Under the pieces are notes generated by a model. It was not told the origin of the DNA. It made no database searches and saw only the letters and a list, made by a program, of their open reading frames with translations. DNA of 64,000 nucleotides from JBCCGI01 sp039029355 (GTDB lineage Bacteria; Planctomycetota; UBA1135; GCA-002686595), in contig JBCCGI010000008.1 of the NCBI GenBank assembly GCA_039029355.1, positions 102,077 through 166,076 on the forward strand, given 5' to 3'. The position numbers and the translations under genes are program-made. This document shows positions 9,372 to 17,239 of the stretch, in pieces (within the stretch, counting starts at the first letter, position 1; each line of letters opens with the position of its first letter).

Positions 9372-10733
9372 CTAGAGCCCTTGGTAGCGCACCGGCGCGC
9401 GGAAGACGTCCTCGACGTCTCCCAGGTGCTCGGTCAGCGTGAAGAGGATCACTTGGTCGCCGGGCTTGACCGTCGTGTCCGCGCTGGGGATCAGCACCTC
9501 GTCGTTGCGCACGATCGCACCGATGACCGCGCCGCGCGGGAGGCCGAGGCTCTTCACCTTGCGCTCCTTGTGGTCGCGCGGGTGCACGCCGAGCTCGAGC
9601 ACCTCGCCACGCCCGCCGGCCACGACCGCGACCGAGTTCACCGAACTCGAGCGCACGAAGCGCAGGATGCGGTTGGCGCACAGGATCCGCGGCGAGATGG
9701 CCAGGTCGACGCCCAGAAGGTCGTAGATCTGCCGGTACGCCGCCTTGTTGACCATCGCGATGGTGCGCGCCACGCCGAGTGAACGCGCAAGCTGGCACGC
9801 GACCATGTTGCGCTCGTCGTCGGAGGTCGTCGCGATGAAGATGTTCGCCTCGCCGATGCGCTCCTCCATCAGGAGGTCGAGGTCGGTCGAGTCGCCCACC
9901 AGCACCATCACCGAGCTGGAGAAGGTCGAGGCGATCTCCTTGGCGCGCTCGGGGTCGCGTTCGAGGATGCGGATCGACACGTCCGGCAGCCCGTCGAGCT
10001 TGGCCGCGATGCGGCAGCCGACGCCGCCGCCGCCCATGATGACGACGCTCCGCCGCCCCACCTTGGGCGCGCCGAGCAGGAGCTCGAAGCGGTCGAGGTC
10101 GACCGCGCGCCCGATGAGGTAGATCTGATCGTCCGGCGCCAGCTTGTCGTCCTCGCCGGGCACGAAGAGCTGGTCCTTGCGCGACACCGCCGCGATCTGG
10201 AGACCGGACGGCAGCCGCAGCTCGGAGATCGGCCCGGCCGTGAGCTCGCCCGCGCGCCCGATCCGCAGGCGCCGCAGCTGCACGCGGCCGTCGGCGAAGT
10301 TCTCGACCTCGAGCGCGTGCTGCTCGCGCACCGTGCCGACGATCTCCTCCCCCGCCAGGTCGTCGGTCGAGAGCACCACGTCGAAGCCCAGCGAGCGCTT
10401 GTAGAAGTAGAGATAGCCCGAGACCCGCGACAGGTCCTTCAGCCGCAGGATGACCTTGCGCGCGCCGAGGTTCCGCGCCACCAGGCAGGCCAGCATGTTG
10501 ACGCGGTCGTTGTTGGTCACCGCGACGAAGAGGTCGGCCTTCGACACCGCCGCCATCGTCAGGACGTCGGCGCGCGTGCCGTCGCCCTCGAGCACGCGCA
10601 CGTCGTGCGCCTCGACGAGCCGCGCCACCTTGTCGGCGTCGGTGTCGATCACGCTGACGCGGTGCTTCTCGCGCGAGAGGATGTCGGCCAGGTGCGCTCC
10701 GACCTCCCCGGCCCCGACGATGACGATGTCCAT
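9372..10733 (-). CDS. trkA: Trk potassium transport NAD-binding regulatory subunit TrkA
   Basis: This 453-residue cytosolic protein gates the TrkH channel. It has two RCK modules, each a Rossmann-type TrkA-N domain plus a TrkA-C domain. The first nucleotide-binding loop is VGAGEVGAHLADIL at residues ~6-19 with the ribose-binding acidic residue in VIDTD. The second is MGGGGVGCRIAAKL near residue 233, followed by ILERDPERA. Size and layout match E. coli TrkA. It lies directly upstream of trkH. The divergent gene on the other strand begins within about 90 bp, so both promoters lie in 10734-10819. Confidence 0.93.
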   Translation of the reverse strand: MDIVIVGAGEVGAHLADILSREKHRVSVIDTDADKVARLVEAHDVRVLEGDGTRADVLTMAAVSKADLFVAVTNNDRVNMLACLVARNLGARKVILRLKDLSRVSGYLYFYKRSLGFDVVLSTDDLAGEEIVGTVREQHALEVENFADGRVQLRRLRIGRAGELTAGPISELRLPSGLQIAAVSRKDQLFVPGEDDKLAPDDQIYLIGRAVDLDRFELLLGAPKVGRRSVVIMGGGGVGCRIAAKLDGLPDVSIRILERDPERAKEIASTFSSSVMVLVGDSTDLDLLMEERIGEANIFIATTSDDERNMVACQLARSLGVARTIAMVNKAAYRQIYDLLGVDLAISPRILCANRILRFVRSSSVNSVAVVAGGRGEVLELGVHPRDHKERKVKSLGLPRGAVIGAIVRNDEVLIPSADTTVKPGDQVILFTLTEHLGDVEDVFRAPVRYQGL

Positions 10734-10819
10734 GGGCCGTCACGATAGGAGCCGTGCGTCCCGTTTCAATGGGCGGACGTTCCCTTGCCCTCGAGGCCCC
10801 GCCTGGCGATCTTGAAGGC

Positions 10820-11386
10820 GTGATTCTCGTGCTCGACAACCGCGATTCCTTCACGTGGAACCTGGCCATGGCACTCTCCGAGCTCGGCGCCGACGTGGAC
10901 GTCGAGCGCGCCGACGCGCTGACGGTGCGCGACGTGCGTGCGCGCGAGCCGGCGGGGATCCTGATCGGCCCCGGGCCCGGCGCACCCGACGGCGCCGGCT
11001 GCAGCCTGGACGTGCTCCGCGAGCTCGGCGGCGACCTACCCATCCTCGGCGTGTGCCTCGGCCACCAGGCGCTCGCGGTCGCCTTCGGAGGCAGCGTGGA
11101 GCGCGCGGAGCGCCTGGCGCACGGCCGCGCGCTGCCGGTCGAGCACGACGGCGCCGGCGTGTTCTCCGGGCTGCCGTCGCCCTCGTGGTTCACGGTCTAC
11201 AACTCGCTGGTCGTCGCCGAGGACGACCTGCCCGCCTGCCTCGCGGTCACGGCGCGCGCCGAGAACGACGAGATCATGGGCCTGCGCCACCGCGAGCTGG
11301 AGATCGAGGGGGTGCAGTTCCACCCCGAGTCGGTGCTGAGCGAGAACGGGCTGGCGCTGCTCTCTAACTTCGTCGAGCGGGTCTAG
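10820..11386 (+). CDS. glutamine amidotransferase, anthranilate/aminodeoxychorismate synthase component II
   Basis: This 188-residue class I glutaminase releases ammonia from glutamine for a TrpE- or PabB-type partner. The N-terminus ILVLDNRDSFTWNLA is the TrpG/PabA signature, the nucleophile Cys79 sits in GVCLGHQ, and His168/Glu170 sit in VQFHPES. I chose the GTG at 10820 because family members begin exactly at this strand. An ATG at 10754 would add 22 unconserved residues. No trpE, pabB or other partner lies nearby, so trpG and pabA cannot be told apart. It converges on the kinase-like gene with 12 bp between the stops. Confidence 0.88.
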   Translation: MILVLDNRDSFTWNLAMALSELGADVDVERADALTVRDVRAREPAGILIGPGPGAPDGAGCSLDVLRELGGDLPILGVCLGHQALAVAFGGSVERAERLAHGRALPVEHDGAGVFSGLPSPSWFTVYNSLVVAEDDLPACLAVTARAENDEIMGLRHRELEIEGVQFHPESVLSENGLALLSNFVERV

Positions 11387-11398
11387 CGGCCGCAGAGC

Positions 11399-12181
11399 CT
11401 AGGCCGGCGTCGTCGAGCGCTCGCGCGGAGCCAGCGGAGCCGTCCACTCCGGCCACGGCCCCGTCTTGGGTCGGCCCCGCTCGCCGCCCTTGTAGCCGAT
11501 CACCTTGCGCGTCACGAACAGGTACGGCGGCTTGCCGAAGCGCAGCCAGGCGTGGGCCAGGAACGAGCGCTTCTTCGACGGGCGCACCTCGCCCGCGGCC
11601 GTGGCGGCCTCGGCGGCCGCGCCGCCGCGCGAGGTGTACTTCCAGCGGTGCTTCTTCACGTGCCGCAGGTCCTCGCGCACGCGGACGCCGTAGCCGCGGT
11701 CCTCGCGCTCGTGGACGCTGGCGAGCTGGAAGTCGACCAGCGCCGGGTAGCCGTCCTCGCCGACCAGGATGTTGGCCTCCTTGTGGAGGTCGTTGTGGCA
11801 CACCCCGCGCCGGTGCAGCTCGCGCACCAGGTCCTCCAGCAGCTCGAAGAAGTTCTCGGGCAGCTCGTCGGCCTGCTGGAGCGGGTTGCCGTCGACCCAG
11901 CTCCGCATCAGCACGTCCTTGCGCCGCGGCGGTCCCCCGCCGAGCGAGGGGGCCGAGGCGTAGGCCTCGTCCTCGACCAGCCGCGCCACGCCCGTCACGT
12001 CGGCCAGGCGCTCCAGCGCGCGGCGCTCGCGGCCCATCAGGACGCGCGCGACCAGCCGGGTGCCGGGGATGCTGCCGCCCTTGGCCACCCGGCGCACCAC
12101 CGGGCCCGACGGGCCGTCGACGCGCTCGACGAGCCCCATCATGTCGTTCTTGAGCTCGTGGGTGACTTGCGGTGACTCCAT
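11399..12181 (-). CDS. atypical protein kinase-like protein (RIO/lipopolysaccharide-kinase type fold)
   Basis: This encodes 260 residues with the catalytic half of a kinase-like fold. His129-Asn130-Asp131 fall in HNDLHKEANILV, which looks like a catalytic loop with Asn137 as metal ligand. Asp150-Phe151-Gln152 replaces DFG. The N-terminal ATP-binding lobe is short and has no canonical glycine loop; the lysine in VRRVAKGG may take the ATP role. The pattern resembles RIO, Kdo or BUD32-like small-molecule/protein kinases more than Hanks-type kinases. The C-terminus is basic (VTRKVIGYKGGERGRPK). The ATG at 12181 has AGGGG 4 nt upstream (12186-12190), which supports this start over the longer frame to 12244. 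Confidence 0.7.
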   Translation of the reverse strand: MESPQVTHELKNDMMGLVERVDGPSGPVVRRVAKGGSIPGTRLVARVLMGRERRALERLADVTGVARLVEDEAYASAPSLGGGPPRRKDVLMRSWVDGNPLQQADELPENFFELLEDLVRELHRRGVCHNDLHKEANILVGEDGYPALVDFQLASVHEREDRGYGVRVREDLRHVKKHRWKYTSRGGAAAEAATAAGEVRPSKKRSFLAHAWLRFGKPPYLFVTRKVIGYKGGERGRPKTGPWPEWTAPLAPRERSTTPA

Positions 12182-12229
12182 GGCGCCCCTACCCTGGCCC
12201 GCCCGCGCCGCGAAAGGGAGCGCGGGGAG

Positions 12230-13480
12230 ATGGCGGGGACGCATGCTAACGGAACAGAGGGCCTGGCGCTCGGCTCCTCTCCGGCCAACCCGACGTCGCG
12301 CGGCACGCGCCTGCGGCGCGGCTTGGTCGTCTCGATCTTCACGCTGGCTCTGCTGACGCTGGCCGTCGAGGTCTACCTCCGCGTCACCGACTTCCGCGAG
12401 TCGACGATGGAGGCCGGCGTCAACCGCACGAACCGGCGCTGGGTGCAGCTCCTAGGCGCCGGGATCTTCGAGGAGATCGGCGACCCCATGCGCCACTACG
12501 CGATGCGGCCCGGCGCGTCGGCCGAGGTCGACGGCTGGACCTTCCGCGTCTCGTCGCACCGCACCCGCGGCGCGGACTTCCCGCGCGAGAAGCCCGCCGG
12601 CGAGAAACGCCTCCTGTGCCTGGGCGACTCCTTCGCCTTCGGCCTGTGGGCCGACGAGGACGAGACCCTGGTCGGACACCTCGCCCGCATGGCCACCGAG
12701 GCCGAGGCGGCGGCCGGCACCGGCGTGACCTGGCGCGGGGTCAACCTGGGGGTGCCGGGCTACCACTCCGGGCAGCAGCTGCGGGCGTTCGAGCAGGACG
12801 GGCTCGACCTCGCCCCCGACGCGGTCGTGCTCTACTACAACACCAACGACATCGTCGCCGAGGGCCTGTTCCTCGATGAGGACCTCGGGGCGCTCTACTC
12901 CGACCACCTGCCGCTCCCCACCGGGCTGCGGCGGCCGCTGTGGGAGGCGAGCTACCTCTACAGCTGGATCGTCCACAAGTACACCAGGAGCTTCCACGCC
13001 ATCCCGGCGCCGATGCTCGACGAGCGCGTGCCCTGGGCCCACGTGCGCGCGGACAACAAGGACGCCACCGCGGGCGCGATCCGGCGCGTTGCCGAGCTCT
13101 GCGCCGAGCGCGACGTGCCGCTGTTCTTCGTGAACCAGCCGCTCCTGACCTGGTCGGGCGACGTGCGCCGCGAGGACTGGGGCGTGCTGCCCCTCGTGGG
13201 CTGGGCCGAGGACCTGCGCGCCGAGCTCGGCCTGCCGGGGATCAGCCTCCTCGGCCTGCTCCGCAACTACGCCGACAACATCGACCGCAGCCCCGCCCCG
13301 CCGGACGAGGGCTTCTTGGTCGAGCGCTACATCGCCGACGAGGCGGTGCAGGAGTACTTCGCCGGCAACACCGAGGCCGAGCTGCCGCCGGAGCCCGACT
13401 TCCACTTCACCGGCGACGGCTACGGCCACATCGCGCGGCTCTGCTACCCGCTGCTGCGCGACGCGGGCATCCTGCCGTGA
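12230..13480 (+). CDS. membrane-anchored SGNH/GDSL-family hydrolase
   Basis: This encodes 416 residues. One transmembrane helix (residues ~31-48) follows a short cytosolic N-terminus, so the catalytic domain faces outward. SGNH blocks are present: block I CLGDSFAFG with nucleophile Ser134, block II glycine in NLGVPGYHSGQQ, block III Asn in YYNTNDI, and block V Asp396/His400 in TGDGYGH. Members of this group act as esterases or as O-acetyl transferases on exopolysaccharides; the substrate here is unknown. The gene starts 48 bp from the divergent kinase-like gene and overlaps the following ABC ATPase gene by 4 bp (GTGA), which suggests co-translation with the exporter. Confidence 0.82.
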   Translation: MAGTHANGTEGLALGSSPANPTSRGTRLRRGLVVSIFTLALLTLAVEVYLRVTDFRESTMEAGVNRTNRRWVQLLGAGIFEEIGDPMRHYAMRPGASAEVDGWTFRVSSHRTRGADFPREKPAGEKRLLCLGDSFAFGLWADEDETLVGHLARMATEAEAAAGTGVTWRGVNLGVPGYHSGQQLRAFEQDGLDLAPDAVVLYYNTNDIVAEGLFLDEDLGALYSDHLPLPTGLRRPLWEASYLYSWIVHKYTRSFHAIPAPMLDERVPWAHVRADNKDATAGAIRRVAELCAERDVPLFFVNQPLLTWSGDVRREDWGVLPLVGWAEDLRAELGLPGISLLGLLRNYADNIDRSPAPPDEGFLVERYIADEAVQEYFAGNTEAELPPEPDFHFTGDGYGHIARLCYPLLRDAGILP

Positions 13481-14400
13481 GCACCGCGGCGGCGATCGAG
13501 GCGCGCGGCCTGGCCAAGAGCTTCGGCTCGAAGGCGGCGGTGCAGCCCTTCGAGCTCGCGGTCGAGCCGGGCGCGGTCACCGGGCTGCTCGGCCCCAACG
13601 GCAGCGGCAAGAGCACCTTCCTGCGCATGCTCGTCGGCCTGGTGCCGCGCGACGCGGGTGCGGTGGCGGTCGCCGGGCGCGCGCTGGCCGGCGACGGCGC
13701 CGCGGTGCGCCGCCGCTGCACGTACATGCCGGGGGAGACCGCGCTCTACAAGGAGCTGCGCGGCGACAAGCACCTGGAGTGGCTCCTGCGCGGCCGTCCG
13801 CGCGCCGCGCTCAGCCGCGCGGTCGAGGTCGCGCGCCAGCTCGGCCTGCCGCTCGAGCGCAGGGTGCGCGCCTACAGCCACGGGATGAAGCGCCAGCTGC
13901 TGCTCGCGGCCTGCATGGGCCCCGACGTGCCGGTGCGGATCCTGGACGAGCCGACCGAGGGCCTCGACCCGACCAAGCGCGCCGAGGTGCTCGCGCTGCT
14001 GGAGGCCGACGCGGCGGCGGGCGGCGCGGTGCTGCTCTCTTCGCACCACCTGGCCGAGGTCGACCGCGTGTGCGAGCGGCTGTTCTTCCTCAACGACGGC
14101 CGGCTCCTGGCCGACGAGCGCTCGGACGAACTGCACGAGCGCTCGCGCCGGCTGGTGCGCCTCCAGTGGGCGCCCGGGGTGAGCGCCGAGGACCTCGCTC
14201 CGCGCCTACGCGAGCTGGGCGCCATCGAGATCCGCTGCGACGAGGCGCGCGCGACGGTGCTGCTCGCCGGCGCCGACCCGCGGCCGTTCCTGGCGCGCGT
14301 GGCGGTCGACGACGGGCTCCCGGCCCCGCGCGCGATCGTGTACGGCGAGCTCTCGCTGCACGAGCTCTACCGCGACCTCTACGGCGTCGAGGGGGTCTAG
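13477..14400 (+). CDS. ABC transporter ATP-binding protein
   Basis: This 307-residue ATPase has Walker A GPNGSGKST (residues ~35-43), an ABC signature written YSHGMKRQ instead of LSGGQ, Walker B VRILDEP and a switch histidine in LLSSHH. The ~80-residue C-terminal extension is typical of CcmA/NatA-like ATPases that pair with ABC-2 permeases. It starts at GTG overlapping the SGNH stop codon (GTGA). The following permease gene starts 1 bp after its stop. Together they form a probable exporter; the cargo is unknown. Confidence 0.9.
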   Translation: MSTAAAIEARGLAKSFGSKAAVQPFELAVEPGAVTGLLGPNGSGKSTFLRMLVGLVPRDAGAVAVAGRALAGDGAAVRRRCTYMPGETALYKELRGDKHLEWLLRGRPRAALSRAVEVARQLGLPLERRVRAYSHGMKRQLLLAACMGPDVPVRILDEPTEGLDPTKRAEVLALLEADAAAGGAVLLSSHHLAEVDRVCERLFFLNDGRLLADERSDELHERSRRLVRLQWAPGVSAEDLAPRLRELGAIEIRCDEARATVLLAGADPRPFLARVAVDDGLPAPRAIVYGELSLHELYRDLYGVEGV

Positions 14401-14401
14401 G

Positions 14402-15163
14402 GTGGGCCGCTCCTACCTCTCGCTCGCCGCCGCGGCGCTCGCCTACGCGGTCATCCTCGAGCTGCTGCTCGTCGCCGCGATCCTGTTCTTCCCCAACTTC
14501 GAGGAGAACATCGAGGCGCTGCGGATGATGGCCGGGATCTCGGCGCTGAAGAACATCATGACCCAGATCGAGGACGGCGGCGTCGTCGCCTACGTCGTCG
14601 GTCAGCAGTTCTTCAAGGGCTGCAACACGCTCGGCACCGCGGCCGCGATCCTGTTCGCGGTCGGCGCGGTCGCGGGTGAGGTGCACCGCGGGACCTTCGA
14701 GCTGTGGCTCGCGCGGCCCTACACGCGCGCGCGGCTCTTGACCGAGCGCTACGTCGCCGGCGCGCTCGCCGTCGTGGTGCCGGTCTTCCTCACCTCCGCG
14801 ACCATCCCCGCGCTGTGCGACCACATCGGCGAGGAGGTCGAGATGGCGCCGATGATGCTCAGCTCGGTGCACCAGAGCGGCTTCCTCCTGGCGGTCTACT
14901 CGCTGACCTTCCTGTGCTCGACGGTCGGCTCGAACCCGACCCGCATCGCGCTGGTCTTCCTCTTCTCCACGACGTTCTCGTTCGCCACGTACATGATCGA
15001 GCAGGTCACCGACTACTCGATCTTCCGGTGGACCGACATCGACGACTTCATGGAGATCTGCGTCAACGAGGCGCTGCTGCCCGGCAAGCTGGCGGTGTTC
15101 CTCGGCACCGCGGCGCTGCTCTACGTCGCCGCGCTGGTCGCGATCCGGCGACGCGTGCCCTAG
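14402..15163 (+). CDS. ABC-2 type permease
   Basis: This 253-residue membrane protein has about six hydrophobic segments, including residues ~8-30, ~85-100, ~115-135, ~155-175 and ~225-245. It carries the ABC-2 hallmark EVHRGTFELWLARPYTRARLLTERY between the second and third helices (equivalent to the common E-x-x-x-G-T-x-E-x-L-L-x-x-P stretch). It is the membrane partner of the preceding ATPase, starting with GTG 1 bp after that gene. Its TAG stop (15161-15163) forms the left end of repeat element copy 1. Confidence 0.87.
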   Translation: MGRSYLSLAAAALAYAVILELLLVAAILFFPNFEENIEALRMMAGISALKNIMTQIEDGGVVAYVVGQQFFKGCNTLGTAAAILFAVGAVAGEVHRGTFELWLARPYTRARLLTERYVAGALAVVVPVFLTSATIPALCDHIGEEVEMAPMMLSSVHQSGFLLAVYSLTFLCSTVGSNPTRIALVFLFSTTFSFATYMIEQVTDYSIFRWTDIDDFMEICVNEALLPGKLAVFLGTAALLYVAALVAIRRRVP

Positions 15164-15341
15164 CCGCCATCCCTCGCGAGCCTTGGCCGAGCTCGGTGTA
15201 GACGCCGGTTGGTTGCGGCTTTGCGACCGAAGGGCGCGGAGGCGACCTCGACGGGTCGTCGAGCACCCCGAGGGAGCCAAGTCGCGACATGCCGAGCGGC
15301 TACGCCGATCTCGGCCGAGACTCGTGAGGGAAGGCGGCTAG
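15160..15341. repeat. 182-bp palindromic intergenic element, copy 1 (CTAG...CTAG)
   Basis: This element exactly fills the gap between two convergent genes. It begins with the CTAG containing the permease TAG stop and ends with the CTAG containing, on the other strand, the TAG stop of the TPR gene. The outer 37 nt at each end (15160-15196 and 15305-15341) are inverted repeats. The interior holds shorter hairpins, including GGTTGC/GCGACC and GGCGACC/GGTCGTC. It is collinear without gaps with the copy at 63819-64000, differing at 11 of 182 positions by my hand alignment. This copy's outer stem has more mispairs than copy 2. It could be a miniature inverted-repeat element, a structured RNA or a bidirectional terminator. 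Confidence 0.9.
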
Positions 15342-16042
15342 ACCAGCCCGGCGAACCAGGCCCGCAGGACCCAGCTCGTCGCCGCGCGCTTCTGGTACTT
15401 GACGGCCTGGGAGGCCAGGCTCGACACCTCGCCGAAGGCGGCCTTGGCCTCGTCCTTGCGGCCCTGGGCCTTCAGCGCCAGGCCGCGCCGGTAGGCGGAC
15501 TCGGGGCTGGGACCGTGGTTGCGCTCGACCACCTTCAGCGCCTCTAGCGAGCGCTCCTCCTCGCCCTGCGCCAGCAGCGTCTCCGCGAGCCGCATCTGCG
15601 CGGCCCCGTAGGCGTGCTCCTCGTCGAGCCCCACGCAGTGCTCCAGCGCCTCGCGCGCGTCGTCCAACCGCCCCGCACGCAGCGACGCGTCGCCGAGGCG
15701 GTAGGCCCACTCGGCCGACTCGGGGTCGCCCGCGAACGCCTGGCGGAGGTGCGGCAGGGCGCGCTGGGCGCGCCCCTGGGCGAGCAGCAGCGACCCCGCC
15801 TTGCCATGGTTGTGCGGGCTGTCGACGGCCTCCAGGCGCCGCAGCTCGGCCCGATCGCGGCGGCGCTGGACCATCCGTTCGCCGTAGGCCGAGAGCCACC
15901 AGGCCAGGAGGAGCGCCGTGATCCAGATCCCGAAGATCCCGGTGCGGGCGAAGAGCGGCCCTACGATCGGCAGGAAGCCCAGGACCCGCGACAGGATCAG
16001 GGCGAGCACGAAGAACCCGATCAGCCGCAGCATGGCCGGCAT
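15338..16042 (-). CDS. membrane-anchored TPR protein
   Basis: This encodes 234 residues. Two hydrophobic segments near the N-terminus (MLRLIGFFVLALILSRVLGF, then GIFGIWITALLLAWWLSAYG) are followed by a basic stretch and about four TPR-like helix pairs (for example ALPHLRQAFAGDPESAEWAYRLGDASL). It is probably a scaffold at the inner membrane. ATGs at 16042 and 16033 are both possible; an upstream frame to 16249 is an antisense shadow of the divergent SGNH gene. Its TAG stop is embedded in the right CTAG end of repeat copy 1. Confidence 0.76.
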   Translation of the reverse strand: MPAMLRLIGFFVLALILSRVLGFLPIVGPLFARTGIFGIWITALLLAWWLSAYGERMVQRRRDRAELRRLEAVDSPHNHGKAGSLLLAQGRAQRALPHLRQAFAGDPESAEWAYRLGDASLRAGRLDDAREALEHCVGLDEEHAYGAAQMRLAETLLAQGEEERSLEALKVVERNHGPSPESAYRRGLALKAQGRKDEAKAAFGEVSSLASQAVKYQKRAATSWVLRAWFAGLV

Positions 16043-16091
16043 CCTAATCCACGGCCGGCGGGGCTTGCACCGGCGCGGGAGAATTGGGTGA

Positions 16092-17204
16092 ATGTCGGAC
16101 TCCCGCGCGGGTGCGGGACCTCGCGCGATGGCCAGCTCCAAGGGCGTCCTTCGACGGATCGGCGTGCGCGCCGCTCTCGTCCTCTTCTCGCTGGCGGCGA
16201 CCGCGCTGGTCGGCGAGGCGCTGATCCGTGCGACCGATCCGTTCGGCATCAGCTACTACCGCGACACGAACCGCTACTTCAACGAGGCCATCGACATCCC
16301 GCCCGACGCCGGGCGCCCCGACGGCCGGCTGTTCCAGAACCGGCGCGGTATCGAGCTGTCGTTCACCGACTTCGACTTCACGACCAACGCGCTGGGCATG
16401 CGCTCGTCGCGCACCGACGACGGCGTCACCGTCGACCGCTCCGGCGCGAGCGCCGGCCGCTCGCGGGTGCTCTTCCGCGGCGACTCGGTGACGCTCGCCT
16501 GGGGCGTGGACGACGGGGACAGCTGGATCCGCACGCTGGAGCGCGAGGCGCGCGCCGCCGACGGCCGGCCGCTCGAGTGCCTCAACGCGGGGCACCTGCA
16601 GTACAACACGATCCAGGAGAGCGACTGGCTCGCCACTTTCGGCCCTCACCTGCAGCCCGACGCCGTGGTGCTCACCTACGTCGTCAACGACCTCGACGAC
16701 GCCTGGGCGGTGTACGAGGAGTGGCAGGCGCTGCTCGCGGCCGGCGAGGCCGCCGAGGGCCCCGGCGGAGTCGAGCTCGCGCGCCAGAAGCTGCTAACCT
16801 GGTTCCGCGGCATCCACGGCCTGTGGCACTTCTTCGACTCGCGCCGCGAGGCGCAGACCGTCGGCGAGATGAAGCTGGAGCGCGTCGAGGACGCGCCGGG
16901 GTACGCCGAGCGCTGGCCGCTCTCCGAGGCGGCGCTCGACCGCATCGCCGGCTTCTGTGCCGAGCGCGGCATCCCCTTCGTCGTGCTCGACCACACGACG
17001 CCGCGCATCCCCGGCGTGCGCGCCTGGTGCGAGGGCAGCGGTACCCCCTACTACGACTTCACGTTCACGGACGCCGAGTGGGAGCGCGACATCCGCAACT
17101 CGCTGGCGGACTCGCACGCCAACGCGCTCGGCAACCGCCTGCTGGCGGAGAAAGCCCTGGCCGCGCTGCGCGACGCCGGGCTGCTCGCGGAGGCGGAGCA
17201 CTGA
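16092..17204 (+). CDS. membrane-anchored SGNH/GDSL-family hydrolase (second copy)
   Basis: This encodes 370 residues with one transmembrane segment near residues 24-44. SGNH blocks: Ser132 in RGDSVTLAWG, glycine in LNAGHLQYN, Asn in TYVVNDLDD, and Asp340/His342 in DSHAN. It shares its overall plan with the SGNH protein at 12230-13480 but is clearly diverged. The start may instead be the ATG at 16128 (MASSKGVLRR). It is divergent from the TPR gene by about 50 bp. The lpxB-like gene begins at or just after its stop. Proximity to lipid A synthesis suggests envelope glycan modification, but that is inference. Confidence 0.8.
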   Translation: MSDSRAGAGPRAMASSKGVLRRIGVRAALVLFSLAATALVGEALIRATDPFGISYYRDTNRYFNEAIDIPPDAGRPDGRLFQNRRGIELSFTDFDFTTNALGMRSSRTDDGVTVDRSGASAGRSRVLFRGDSVTLAWGVDDGDSWIRTLEREARAADGRPLECLNAGHLQYNTIQESDWLATFGPHLQPDAVVLTYVVNDLDDAWAVYEEWQALLAAGEAAEGPGGVELARQKLLTWFRGIHGLWHFFDSRREAQTVGEMKLERVEDAPGYAERWPLSEAALDRIAGFCAERGIPFVVLDHTTPRIPGVRAWCEGSGTPYYDFTFTDAEWERDIRNSLADSHANALGNRLLAEKALAALRDAGLLAEAEH

Positions 17205-17239
17205 AGCGCGCGCCGGGAACCGGCCCGGCGCCGAAGCGG

